DNA of 64,000 nucleotides from Megaustenia siamemsis. Its lineage: Eukaryota > Mollusca > Gastropoda > Stylommatophora > Ariophantidae. Below are positions 54,301 to 64,000 of the stretch, one piece after another. Within the stretch, counting starts at the first letter, position 1. Each line of letters starts with the position of its first letter. The stretch is from contig JAVIAB010000092.1 in assembly GCA_032433765.1 (NCBI GenBank), positions 107,326,396 to 107,390,395 of the forward strand. Direction: 5' to 3'. The position numbers and the translations under genes are program-made. The notes beneath the pieces are model-generated. The model had not been told where the DNA came from. It saw only the letters and a list, made by a program, of their open reading frames with translations, and searched no databases.

Positions 54301-57300
54301 GTAGATCTCAGTAGAAGATAGATAGTTGTTGGTAGATCTCAATAGAAGATAGATAGTTGTTGGTAGATCTCAGTAGAAGATAGATAGTTGTTGGTAGATC
54401 TCAGTAGAAGATAGGTAGTCGTTGGTAGATCTCAGTAGAAGATAGGTAGTTGTTGGTAGATCTCAGTAGAAGATAGGAAGTCGTTGGTAGATCTCAGTAG
54501 AAGATAGGTAGTTGTTGGTAGATCTCAGTAGAAGATAGGTAGTTGTTGGTAGATCTCAGTAGAAGATAGGTAGTTGTTGGTAGATCTCAGTAGAAGATAG
54601 GTAGTTGTTGGTAGATCTCAGTAGTAGATAGATAGTTGTTGGTAGATCTCAGTAGAAGATAGGTAGTTGTTGTTAGATCTCAGTAGAAGATAGATAGTTG
54701 TTGGTAGATCTCAGTAGTAGATAGGTAGTTGTTGTTAGATCTCAGTAGAAGATAGATAGTTGTTGGTAGATCTCAGTAGAAGATAGATAGTTGTTGTTAG
54801 ATCTCAGTAGAAGATAGATAGTTGTTGTTAGATCTCAGTAGAAGATAGATAGTTGTTGTTAGATCTCAGTAGAAGATAGATAGTTGTTGGTAGATCTCAG
54901 TAGAAGATAGATAGTTGTTGTTAGATCTCAGTAGAAGATAGGTAGTTGTTGTTAGATCTCAATAGAAGATAGATAGTTGTTGGTAGATCTCAGTAGAAGA
55001 TAGATAGTTGTTGGTAGATCTCAATAGAAGATAGATAGTTGTTGGTAGATCTCAATAGAAGATAGATAGTTGTTGGTAGATCTCAGTAGAAGATAGATAG
55101 TTGTTGGTAGATCTCAATAGAAGATAGATAGTTGTTGGTAGATCTCAGTAGAAGATAGATAGTTGTTGGTAGATCTCAGTAGAAGATAGGTAGTCGTTGG
55201 TAGATCTCAGTAGAAGATAGGTAGTTGTTGGTAGATCTCAGTAGAAGATAGGAAGTCGTTGGTAGATCTCAGTAGAAGATAGGTAGTTGTTGGTAGATCT
55301 CAGTAGAAGATAGGTAGTTGTTGGTAGATCTCAGTAGAAGATAGGTAGTTGTTGGTAGATCTCAGTAGAAGATAGGTAGTTGTTGGTAGATCTCAGTAGT
55401 AGATAGATAGTTGTTGGTAGATCTCAGTAGAAGATAGGTAGTTGTTGTTAGATCTCAGTAGAAGATAGATAGTTGTTGGTAGATCTCAGTAGTAGATAGG
55501 TAGTTGTTGTTAGATCTCAGTAGAAGATAGATAGTTGTTGGTAGATCTCAGTAGAAGATAGATAGTTGTTGTTAGATCTCAGTAGAAGATAGATAGTTGT
55601 TGTTAGATCTCAGTAGAAGATAGATAGTTGTTGTTAGATCTCAGTAGAAGATAGATAGTTGTTGGTAGATCTCAGTAGAAGATAGATAGTTGTTGTTAGA
55701 TCTCAGTAGAAGATAGGTAGTTGTTGTTAGATCTCAGTAGAAGATAGATAGTTGTTGGTAGATCTCAGTAGAAGATAGATAGTTGTTGGTAGATCTCAGT
55801 AGAAGATAGATAGTTGTTGGTAGATCTCAGTAGAAGATAGGTAGTCGTTGGTAGATCTCAGTAGAAGATAGGAAGTCGTTGGTAGATCTCAGTAGAAGAT
55901 AGGTAGTTGTTGGTAGATCTCAGTAGAAGATAGGTAGTTGTTGGTAGATCTCAGTAGAAGATAGGTAGTTGTTGGTAGATCTCAGTAGAAGATAGGTAGT
56001 TGTTGGTAGATCTCAGTAGAAGATAGGTAGTTGTTGTTAGATCTCAGTAGAAGATAGATAGTTGTTGGTAGATCTCAGTAGAAGATAGGTAGTTGTTGTT
56101 AGATCTCAGTAGAAGATAGGTAGTTGTTGGTAGATCTCAGTAGAAGATAGGTAGTTGTTGGTAGATCTCAGTAGAAGATAGGTAGTTGTTGGTAGATCTC
56201 AGTAGAAGATAGGTAGTTGTTGGTAGATCTCAGTAGAAGATAGATAGTTGTTGGTAGATCTCAGTAGAAGATAGGTAGTTGTTGGTAGATCTCAGTAGAA
56301 GATAGTAGTTGTTGGTAGATCTCAGTAGAAGATAGGTAGTTGTTGGTAGATCTCAGTAGAAGATAGGTAGTTGTTGGTAGATCTCAGTAGAAGATAGGTA
56401 GTTGTTGGTAGATCTCAGTAGTAGATAGGTAGTTGTTGGTAGATCTCAGTAGAAGATAGAAGATCTCAGTAGGTAGTTGTTGGTAGATCTCAGTAGAAGA
56501 TAGATAGTTGTTGGTAGATCTCAGTAGTAGATAGGTAGTTGTTGGTAGATCTCAATAGAAGATAGATAGTTGTTGATAGATCTCAGTAGAAGATAGATAG
56601 TTGTTGGTAGATCTCAGTAGAAGATAGGTAGTAGTTGGTAGATCTCAGTAGAAGATAGATAGTTGTTGGTAGATCTCAGTAGAAGATAGATAGTTGTTGG
56701 TAGATCTCATTAGAAGATAGGTAGTTGTTGGTAGATTTCAGTAGAAGATAGATAGTTGTTGGTAGATCTCAGTAGAAGATAGATAGTTGTTGGTAGATCT
56801 CAGTAGAAGATAGATAGTTGTTGGTAGATCTCAGTAGAAGATAGATAGTTGGTAGATCTCAGTAGAAGATAGGTAGTTGGTAGTCTCAGTAGAAGATAGA
56901 TAGTTGTTGGTAGATCTCAGTAGAAGATAGGTAGTTGGTAGATCTCAGTAGAAGATAGATAGTTGTTGGTAGATCTCAGTAGTAGATAGATAGTTGTTGG
57001 TAGAGCTCAGTAGTAGATAGATAGTTGTTGGTAGAGCTCAGTAGTAGATAGATAGTTGTTGGTAGATCTCAGTAGAAGATAGATAGTTGTTGGTAGATCT
57101 CAGTAGAAGATAGGTAGTTGTTGGTAGATCTCAATAGAAGATAGGTAGTTGTTGGTAGATCTCAGTAGAAGATAGGTAGTTGTTGGTAGATCTCAGTAGA
57201 AGATAGATAGTTGTTGGTAGATCTCAGTAGTAGATAGGTAGTTGTTGGTAGATCTCAGTAGAAGATAGGTAGTTGTTGGTAGAGCTCAGTAGAAGATAGA

Positions 57301-57834
57301 TAGTTGTTGGTAGATCTCAATAGAAGATAGGTAGTTGTTGTTAGATCTCAGTAGAAGATAGATAGTTGTTGGTAGATCTCAGTAGTAGATAGATAGTTGT
57401 TGGTAGATCTCAATAGAAGATAGGTAGTTGTTGTTAGATCTCAGTAGAAGATAGGTAGTTGTTGTTAGATCTCAGTAGTAGATAGATAGTTGTTGGTAGA
57501 TCTCAATAGAAGATAGGTAGTTGTTGTTAGATCTCAGTAGAAGATAGATAGTTGTTGGTAGATCTCAGTAGAAGATAGGTAGTTGTTGGTAGATCTCAGT
57601 AGAAGATAGGTAGTTGTTGTTAGATCTCAATAGAAGATAGGTAGTTGTTGTTAGATCTCAATAGAAGATAGGTAGTTGTTGGTAGATCTCAGTAGAAGAT
57701 AGGTAGTTGTTGGTAGATCTCAGTAGAAGATAGATAGTTGTTGATAGATCTCAGTAGAAGATAGATAGTTGTTGGTAGATCTCATTAGAAGATAGGTAGT
57801 TGTTGGTAGATTTCAGTAGAAGATAGATAGTTGT
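51329..57834. repeat. Large 31-bp satellite, about 210 units, with 25-unit higher-order duplication
   Basis: Core AGATCTCAGTAGAAGATAGG plus TAGTTGTTGGT, period 31. The variable bases are GGTAG/GATAG, GTTG/GTCG, TTGG/TTGT, GAAG/GTAG. Private variants recur at exact multiples: AGGAAGTCG at 54475, 55250 and 55870 (25 and 20 units apart) in matching contexts. Units are cleaner in the left two thirds and show more length changes after 56.28 kb (a shortened unit at 56300, a rearrangement at 56450, 27-base units near 56850-56930). No open frame crosses it. Confidence 0.97.
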
Positions 57835-57907
57835 TTACTTAGGTCAACTGAACCTATTGTTCGTTAGCCTTCCATCTTTGCATTCTCTTTTCTTAACCTT
57901 ATTACAG

Positions 57908-58115
57908 CATGAGGAGGAAACAATCATTTTTATGTCAGGCAATGAGAAACAGACAGCTGGAAAGTGGTAAGTGAAAAATGAAGGAAAGAAGAGGTAGAAT
58001 TAAACAGAGAAAAGATACAAGACAGTCTAAGTATTGGGTAGGAGGTTAATGACAATTAACTGAAGAGATACTTGTGAATGATCACCTATGACAGCAGACA
58101 CTATACTATGTAATG
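57908..58115 (+). pseudogene. Decayed LINE-A-like 3' end
   Basis: Contains MRRKQSFLCQAMRNRQLESG and RRGRIKQRKDT, a diverged form of IRKKQSxxxGHVMRRxQLE...GKQREK, followed by GATCACCTATGACAGCAG (compare GATCACCTACGCCA in LINE-A). No clean tail. Confidence 0.5.
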
Positions 58116-58461
58116 AAAACGAAGCTTACAAATAGATGAGAAGATAACATAATGGGACAGGCCTTGGCTTTGTAAATATACAAGATCTTGTTCCACTTAA
58201 CTGTGACTACCAAGCAAGTAGGTATAGAAGGGTAATAAACATGAATACATATCATGTGTAGGCATTCCAACATGTCAAGAGAGTAAGGGACATAACTTTT
58301 CAAAACATTGATTCACAGGAATCTAGAGTTATCTATATATATCTATACAATGATCTGGATGTTCCATAAATTAATTACTCCATGGAATATAGTAATAAAA
58401 AAAAACCTATTAAGCGATTACAAGAGCTCACGCATAAAACATCAACAAATGTGACAGGTAT
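58116..58461. other. No supported feature
   Basis: No gene recognised. Confidence 0.45.
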
Positions 58462-59960
58462 AGTTTGGGTGGCAAAGCTACATGTCCTGACAAAAGAAGC
58501 AAAGCTCCAGGTCCCGACAATATAACAATCGAAGAGATAAATGCATTAGGAGTGCTTGGAGTACAAGTCATAACAAAATTACTTAATAACATATATAACA
58601 CTGGACACATACCCGAAGATCTACTAAAATCTATCTTTGTAGCCATACCGAAGAAGTCAGGAGCCACTGATTGTGAAGACCATCGCACTATTAGTCTCAT
58701 GAGCCATATGACAAAAATATTACTAAGAATAATCATGAGACGTGTAAGGAACAAAATAAAACCAGAAATAAGTGAGGAATAATGTGGATTTGTGGAAGGA
58801 AAGGGCACCAATAATGCAATATATATCTTAAGAACATTGATAGAAAGATCTATAGAGGTAAAGAAAGATCTATATATGTGCTTTACAGACTACGCGAAAG
58901 CATTTGACAAAGTAAAGCATGTGGAAATAATCAATATGCTGGAGAAATTAAACATTGATGGCAAGAATCTGCGAATCATAAAAAGCATGTACTGGCAACA
59001 GACAGCAGCTATACGAATTATCAACCAAACAGGACAATTCCAATATATAAAGCATGGAATCAGACAAGGCTGTGTTCTGTCACCGGATTTGTTTTCACTT
59101 TACAGCGAATATATTATGAAATCAATAGTAGACTAAAAAGGAATTGAAGTCAACGGTCACAACATAAATAATTTGCGATATGCGGATGACACAGTCTTAA
59201 TAGCAGAGACAGAGAATGAACTACAAGAAATAATAGATATAATAGTAAAAGAAAGCAACAAGAAAGGTCTCAGCTTGAATAGTAAGAAAACAGAAGTAAT
59301 GGTTGTATCGAAGAAACAATCATCACCATCATGCAGCATAAAAATAAACGAGACAAATCTGAAACAAGTGCAATGTTTCAAATACTTGGGCACAATAATT
59401 ACATCAGATAGGAGATGCACCAGAGAAATAAAAAACAGAATAGCTCAGGCCAAAATAGCATTTCAGAAAATGAAAAATATCTTATGCAACAAATCTATGT
59501 CAATAAAAATGAGAAAGAGAGTTCATCTGTGCTATATAGAACCAATTCTGACCTATGGAAGCGAATCATGGACAGTAGACAAACAAATGAAAAGACGATT
59601 AAGGGCACAGAGATGGGATTTCTCAAAAGAATGTTGAAAGATTCCCTGGACAGCTAAAAAGACCAATGAGGAAGTTCTCAAAGAGACCAACACAAAAAGG
59701 GAGCTCTTAAAAAAACATCAGAAAGAAGCAATCAACATTTTTCGGGCACATCATGAGAAGAGGAAAGTTGGAATACTTGGTTACAACTGGCAAAATAAAA
59801 GGAAAGAGAGATTGCGGGCGACAAAGAGAGAAAATATTAGATAACTTGGTGTCATGGCATGGAAAACAGTCAACAACAGAACTGATACGATGCACTGTAG
59901 ATAGAAGATTGTGGAGGGACATGATCACCTACGCCGATCAGTATGGCACATGATGATAGT
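58462..59960 (+). pseudogene. LINE-A2, 1.5-kb RT-containing copy
   Basis: The RT domain in order: RSKAPGPDNITIEEINALGV, AIPKKSGATDCEDHRTISLM, a stop in place of Gln before CGFVEGKGTNNAIY, motif A MCFTDYAKAFDKVKHVEIIN, GIRQGCVLSPDLFSLYSEYI, a stop near 59136, and motif C LRYADDTVLIAETENELQE. C-terminal blocks are FKYLGTIITSDRRC, CYIEPILTYGSESWTVDKQ and, after shifts near 59620 and 59715, GKLEYLVTTGKIKGKRD to the end. A short ATGATGAT tail. The palm is nearly intact, with two stops and two frameshifts; the endonuclease is absent. Confidence 0.92.
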
Positions 59961-60300
59961 TTGGGTTGGGTTGCAGATGTGTACAAATGTGTTGATCATT
60001 CAGAGATTATAGCCTCAACAATGAGAATGAAGATGCTAGGTTAACATGTAAGTCTTGACAAAGAGTAGATTGAGAAAGATAGAGGAGAATGTTCCTTGCT
60101 GAGATTAAGATGGTCATCAAGAGCAGAAACTTATAGGTCAAGGTACATCATAAGTTCTGTTCTCTAATAGACGAAATAATATTACTTGAATATAATAATT
60201 TGCAGGAGATATAAAATTATAGTTTAAGATATGGAGATTTGAAGATTTGTGCTTATTCATTTATTAAGGATATAGTTAATCAATACAAGTAGGATTCAAG
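59961..60300. other. No supported feature
   Basis: No gene recognised. Confidence 0.45.
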
Positions 60301-60618
60301 ATGTAATAGTATACCGGCCAGGGGGTCTATAATAAAGGGGAAACTAGGAAAGCGTGCAGAGCATGAATCAAAGAATAAATTCTGTTAGAAATAGGTCCAT
60401 GGAATATGTCCAAGGTCGAAGGTTTAAGGTAGGGCGGTCTGGAAGGTTCTCAGGGAAAAAGGTTGTGATGTATTTGTTTGGAAAATGGGAGACAAAGGAA
60501 TGTGGAGGAGTGAAGCTGACTGGACCAACGATGGAGCGTGGGGGTGTAATTAGGAGAGGTATAAAAGGCTAGGAGATAGGGAAATCACTCTCTCTCTCGT
60601 TAATATCATTGCTGTTTA
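60301..60618 (+). promoter_or_regulatory. Possible LTR-like or core promoter segment
   Basis: GGTATAAAAGGC (near 60558) is a strong TATA box, followed about 25-30 bases later by CACTCTCTCTCTC. The segment begins near TGTAATAG. A GAATAAAATTCATTGC polyadenylation-like phrase follows at about 61255. This order would suit an LTR, but no matching LTR, TSD or internal region was found. Confidence 0.25.
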
Positions 60619-61170
60619 TGAAGACTGTTATCTTCATGTGTGGAGACAATGCATAAGTCATTTAGATCTACAGATCTTATACAGAGCCAGTTTGATAGTT
60701 GCTCTCTCATTGATAACAGCTAGTCGTAGAAGACTGTTATCTTCATGTGTGGAGACAATGCATAAGTCATTTAGATCTACAGATCTTATACAGAGCCAGT
60801 TTGATAGTCGCTCTCTCATTGATAACAGCTAGTCGTAGAAGACTGTTATCTTCATGTGTGGAGACAAATGCATAAATTATTTAGATCTACAGATTTTATC
60901 AGAACCAGTTTGATAATCACTCTCTCGTTGGTAACAGCTAGTCATAGAAGACTGTTATCTTCATGTGTGGAGACAATGCATAAGTCATTTAGATCTACAG
61001 ATTTTTAATCAGAACCAGTTTGATAATCACTCTCTCGTTGGTAACAACTAGTCGTAGAAGTAGAAGACTTATTTTCATGTGTTGAGACACATGGCATAAG
61101 TCCTTTAGAAGATCTACATATATTATTCAGCTTCAGTTTGATAATGAATAATATCATTGCTGTTTGATGA
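60619..61170. repeat. 108-bp tandem repeat, about 5 units
   Basis: GAAGACTGTTATCTTCATGT recurs at 60621 and 60729 (108 bases), then with small insertions near 60836, 60947 and 61060. Units diverge steadily to the right. Confidence 0.9.
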
Positions 61171-61455
61171 AGACTGTTATTTTTATGTGTGGAGAGATAC
61201 GAGGTCCAGATTGTGTTATAAACATGTAAATATTGTTCAGCACCAGATAGATGTGAATAAAATTCATTGCTGTTTTATGATGACGTTTATTGTCCATTCA
61301 GTTCAGTATGAAAGATCTTGAAGTGTGGTGACACTTAAACAACAAAGACAGACAGTTTTTAATGATTTAGTTTAACAAATGAAGAGATTTATGATTCCAG
61401 CAAAGTAGAAGGTATCATTTAAGAATATTTATATTAGTTAAGGTTACCATGTAAT

Positions 61456-61493
61456 GGAGTGAGTGAGTGAGTGAGTGAGTGAGTGAGTGAGAC
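61456..61493. repeat. (GAGT)n microsatellite
   Basis: About nine GAGT units. Confidence 0.93.
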
Positions 61494-61509
61494 TGATTCT
61501 ATGCCACTG

Positions 61510-61747
61510 TAATGTAAAGGTAAAGTACGAGACTTGAATCTGTGTCTCAGCACACAAGTTCACCCATATGTCCTTGGCCGCCTATCCAGGAGTGTTCGGA
61601 GACTTCTGGACAGTGTCGCTTCAAGTATCGTAATTCAAGATACTTCGTCATTCCTCAACTTCCCAGAGTACTACCCAGGTATCTATTTCTGCCAGCAGCT
61701 GGATCGACAGTAAGGGTATTTTTTTTTTCTAACCATGAATACAATTT
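61510..61747 (-). mobile_element. SINE-B body, second copy
   Basis: AAAGTACGAGACTTGAATCT, GTGTCTCAGCACAC, CATATGTCCTTGGCCGCCTA and GTTCGGAGACTTCTGGA match, in reverse complement, the body of the 8.3-9.4 kb SINE-B. The copy stops before the B box and SINE-A copy 9 begins within 2 bases. Confidence 0.78.
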
Positions 61748-61748
61748 A

Positions 61749-62007
61749 GGGAGCTGCGATAGCTCAATGGTTAGTGAACTGGACTACAAAGGACACGGGG
61801 TAGGGTTCAATCCCAACCGACGGCTTCAGGTTCACCCAGCCTTAAATTGGTACCGGACTTTTTTCTGGGAAAGTAAAGCAGCACGGGCATAATACCGGCC
61901 ACATTACCCCAAAAATCATGTGCTGAAGGTCTGTAAAATTTATGGTCACTAACACCATATTTCCTATACGCCACTTGGCATGACGGGGGCTCTTTACTTT
62001 AATTTTT
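61749..62007 (+). mobile_element. SINE-A copy 9
   Basis: Full-length plus-strand SINE-A: GGGAGCTGCGATAGCTCAAT, GGGTTCAATCCCAACC, hairpin ACGCC-ACTT-GGCAT (one broken pair) and T-run. It joins the truncated SINE-B body head-on. Confidence 0.92.
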
Positions 62008-62187
62008 TAAACCTGTCAATAGCATAACACCGTAATGAAATTAACAGAATACAATAAGGATGAGTTTATACATGGGAATGAATCTTCTTGACTGTGGAAT
62101 GTAACCATATAATGTTTGGAAACCAATGTTCTAACTGATAAGTTAATCAAATTTATATACTCCCATACAAATAATTAAACCACATGA

Positions 62188-62459
62188 TTATTTATTGACT
62201 GGTGAGTCTGTAGAAGCCTCTGACAATGATGGGTCTTTTGGCATACAAATGTGTAGGTCATCATCCTTACTGTGATTAAAACTATTTACGCTGCTGAAAC
62301 TAGACTCATATGAGTTTTGATCTACAATTTTTGCAAACTTTCCCTGAATAAAAATTCTTGAAACATCAATTCCTTCTTTCTTATTTACTGTCGATCTATG
62401 TATATAATTGCTCTGTAACATTCTCAGACCAGAGTCTTCCATGATGGAGTTTATTTTTT
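62188..62459 (-). CDS. Candidate 3'-terminal exon, unrecognised protein
   Basis: A strong acceptor on the minus strand (CTGTTTTTTTCCCCCAG) precedes an open frame of 90 codons to TAA at 62188. The protein includes INSIMEDSGLRMLQSNYIHR, STVNKKEGIDVSRIFIQGKF and ends SLSEASTDSPVNK, hydrophilic with an acidic Ser-rich tail. A second acceptor at 62490 (TGTTTCAG) would add LILCFCFFPPE in frame. Entry phase at 62459 needs a one-base carry-over from the previous exon. No repeat overlaps it. I do not recognise the family. Confidence 0.42.
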
Positions 62460-62995
62460 CTGGGGGAAAAAAACAGAAGCAAAGAATTAACTGAAACACA
62501 TTATCAGTATAATGAAAATTTCAGCTTTCAACTGGCAATTGTGCACTACCTAAAATGGTATTAAATTAAAACTTTTGTATCAATTTCATATGTAATTAAA
62601 ACTTGTCACAGTATATGTCAAATCGGTGAGAGAATGTTGCACAGTATGAAAATACAATTAATAGAAGATCATATTTGGACATACATTTTAAGTGTCAGAA
62701 CCATTTATCTAGTGTTGGAGAATAAAAAAGTTTGATGAAATGTTTTATAAATATATCATTATTAAAATTTGTAATTTAAAAAAAACTTAAATAATGGGTC
62801 TTCTTTTTCATTGCCACAGAGTGACAAAACAATAAGTGGCTCCAAAACATGTTTTTAAATTTACCTTTCTCATAAACGGAAAATAGATAGGTATCACCAG
62901 TCTGTGCCACTGCACCTTATCAGATATGACTGTAAAAAACATTTTACAAGACAGCTCCCAGAACTCAGACTTAAGTAGGAAAATGTGACCCATAC

Positions 62996-63092
62996 TCATT
63001 GCCTTGGAATAGAAACTATATGGTGAATTGAAAACTCTGAAACAGACGCAGACTTTATAGAGAATTTGGAATCCGGTTTGAAAAAGTCATGA
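62996..63092 (-). CDS. Candidate exon upstream of the terminal exon, uncertain
   Basis: After a good minus-strand acceptor (TTTCTTCTTTTTCTGCAG) a frame reads HDFFKPDSKFSIKSASVSEF, SIHHIVSIPRQ and meets TGA. An alternative frame from a second acceptor at 63037 runs 57 codons to a donor at 62865 (AGAAAG|GTAAAT). Neither joins the 62459 acceptor in phase, so at most one is real and an exon may be missing. Confidence 0.2.
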
Positions 63093-63332
63093 CTGCAGAA
63101 AAAGAAGAAATTAAAAAGACCACAATAGATAATTATGTCGTAGTCAAATGAAAAATTAAAACAAACACTGAAAAGTAATCAACCCACTATATCTTATGTA
63201 TTAGCTCATTCTAATGAATGCTGCACTCTTAGTAAAACATCCACTGATGGTCAAGGAAATCAAACCGGCCAGAATGCAGATCCTAATTAATGCTTGCTGA
63301 AGATAGACCAGAACATACATAGTGCAGGATAA

Positions 63333-63570
63333 CATCATCATCGAGCGCCATCTCCGCATTGAAGGTTGGCTACCATGGAGCTCCATTCCACTATGTCTCT
63401 TGTTTTGATGGTGCAGGTTGTCAAAGGCTGACTTGTCCACCTTTTGATGTTACTCGTCCATGTAAGTCTTGGTCTGCCTCTGCCTCTTTTACTTTGTATT
63501 TTCCCTTCCAAGATTACTTTTAGTAGACTATTGTGTCTTTTAATATGCCCCAAAAAATTTCATTTGCTCT
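63333..63570 (-). pseudogene. LINE-B 3' end
   Basis: Minus strand: MGHIKRHNSLLKVILEGKIQ, SKRGRGRPRLTWTSNIKRW, TSQPLTTCTIKTRDIVEWSS, MVANLQCGDGAR and a (GATGATGATG) tail. 5'-truncated. Confidence 0.85.
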
Positions 63571-64000
63571 CCATGGCTTTCTTTGGAATAGTATGTGATG
63601 AGGTTCCAATCTCTTTCACCATGGTCAGTCATATTCACCTTTCATGCCCTGAATAAGGATAACATACATTTGGATAGACACAACATATTTTTGTATCAAA
63701 CAGGTGGTGATCAACTCAGAAGTATCTGTCTTATGGTAACTATCATCCTTTTCACAGCAAAATGCATAATTGTGTCAATTTATTCAACTTTTTTCAAATT
63801 CACCAATGTGAACTTTTGAAAAAAATAAGGGGAAAAATATAGAATTATAGAATTCAACACAAAAAAGATTCTTTACAAAATTCTTTTTGGTCTAATAATG
63901 TTTAAATACAACTCTATTTAAAGTCACAACATGTGTTCTTTGGATATGGATTTTTGGACAAGGGGGCCTAATGTGTAACTTTTGTTAATAATCACTCCAA
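63571..64000. other. No supported feature
   Basis: AT-rich end of the window. No gene recognised. Confidence 0.45.

Overview
This window looks like non-coding, repeat-saturated DNA from an animal nucleus, most likely an invertebrate. The evidence is: no bacterial-style gene layout; many APE-type non-LTR retrotransposon (LINE) fragments; several tRNA-headed SINE families with target-site duplications (TSDs); a piggyBac-like MITE; a DDE-transposon relic with terminal inverted repeats; AT-rich sequence; and only a few short, uncertain exon-like ORFs. A lophotrochozoan such as a mollusc or annelid would fit, but the sequence alone does not fix the taxon. Family letters (LINE-A to LINE-H, SINE-A to SINE-D, repeat R) are local labels, not database names.

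Layout. 0-5 kb: SINE-A, several LINE 3' ends, and an RNase H-bearing LINE end. 4.9-9.6 kb: three minisatellites (33, 49 and 47 bp). The 47-bp one is an internal expansion of the tRNA-like head of a SINE (SINE-B) that sits between 14-bp TSDs inside another dispersed repeat. 10-17 kb: minisatellites of 18, 33 and 64 bp. 17-26 kb: LINE-A/E/F fragments, SINE-A copies and a 24-bp array with a GTAAACA motif in most units. 26.6-30.3 kb: a SINE and a long LINE (LINE-C) share one 3' tail and face each other across a 44-bp array. 31-34.2 kb: a LINE-A1 copy whose coding sequence runs directly into a roughly 20-bp minisatellite made from its own sequence. 35.7-38.6 kb: a 2.06-kb TIR element with a transposase relic and nested LINEs, then a piggyBac-like MITE. 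38.7-51 kb: arrays of 31, 24, 32, 56 and 38 bp, more LINE and SINE copies, and a dimeric SINE. 51.3-57.8 kb: a 6.5-kb, about 210-copy, 31-bp satellite with higher-order duplication. 58-64 kb: a fairly long LINE-A2 copy, a 108-bp array, SINE-B and SINE-A copies, and a candidate terminal exon on the minus strand.

No complete, recognisable host gene is present. The long ORFs over tandem arrays are artefacts of repeat periodicity. About 29% of the window is tandem repeat in around 20 arrays whose monomers look unrelated. At least two arrays are demonstrably born from retrotransposon sequence, and others begin at LINE 3' ends. That link between retrotransposons and minisatellites is the most interesting signal here. 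It is a genome-dynamics phenomenon rather than a gene system.
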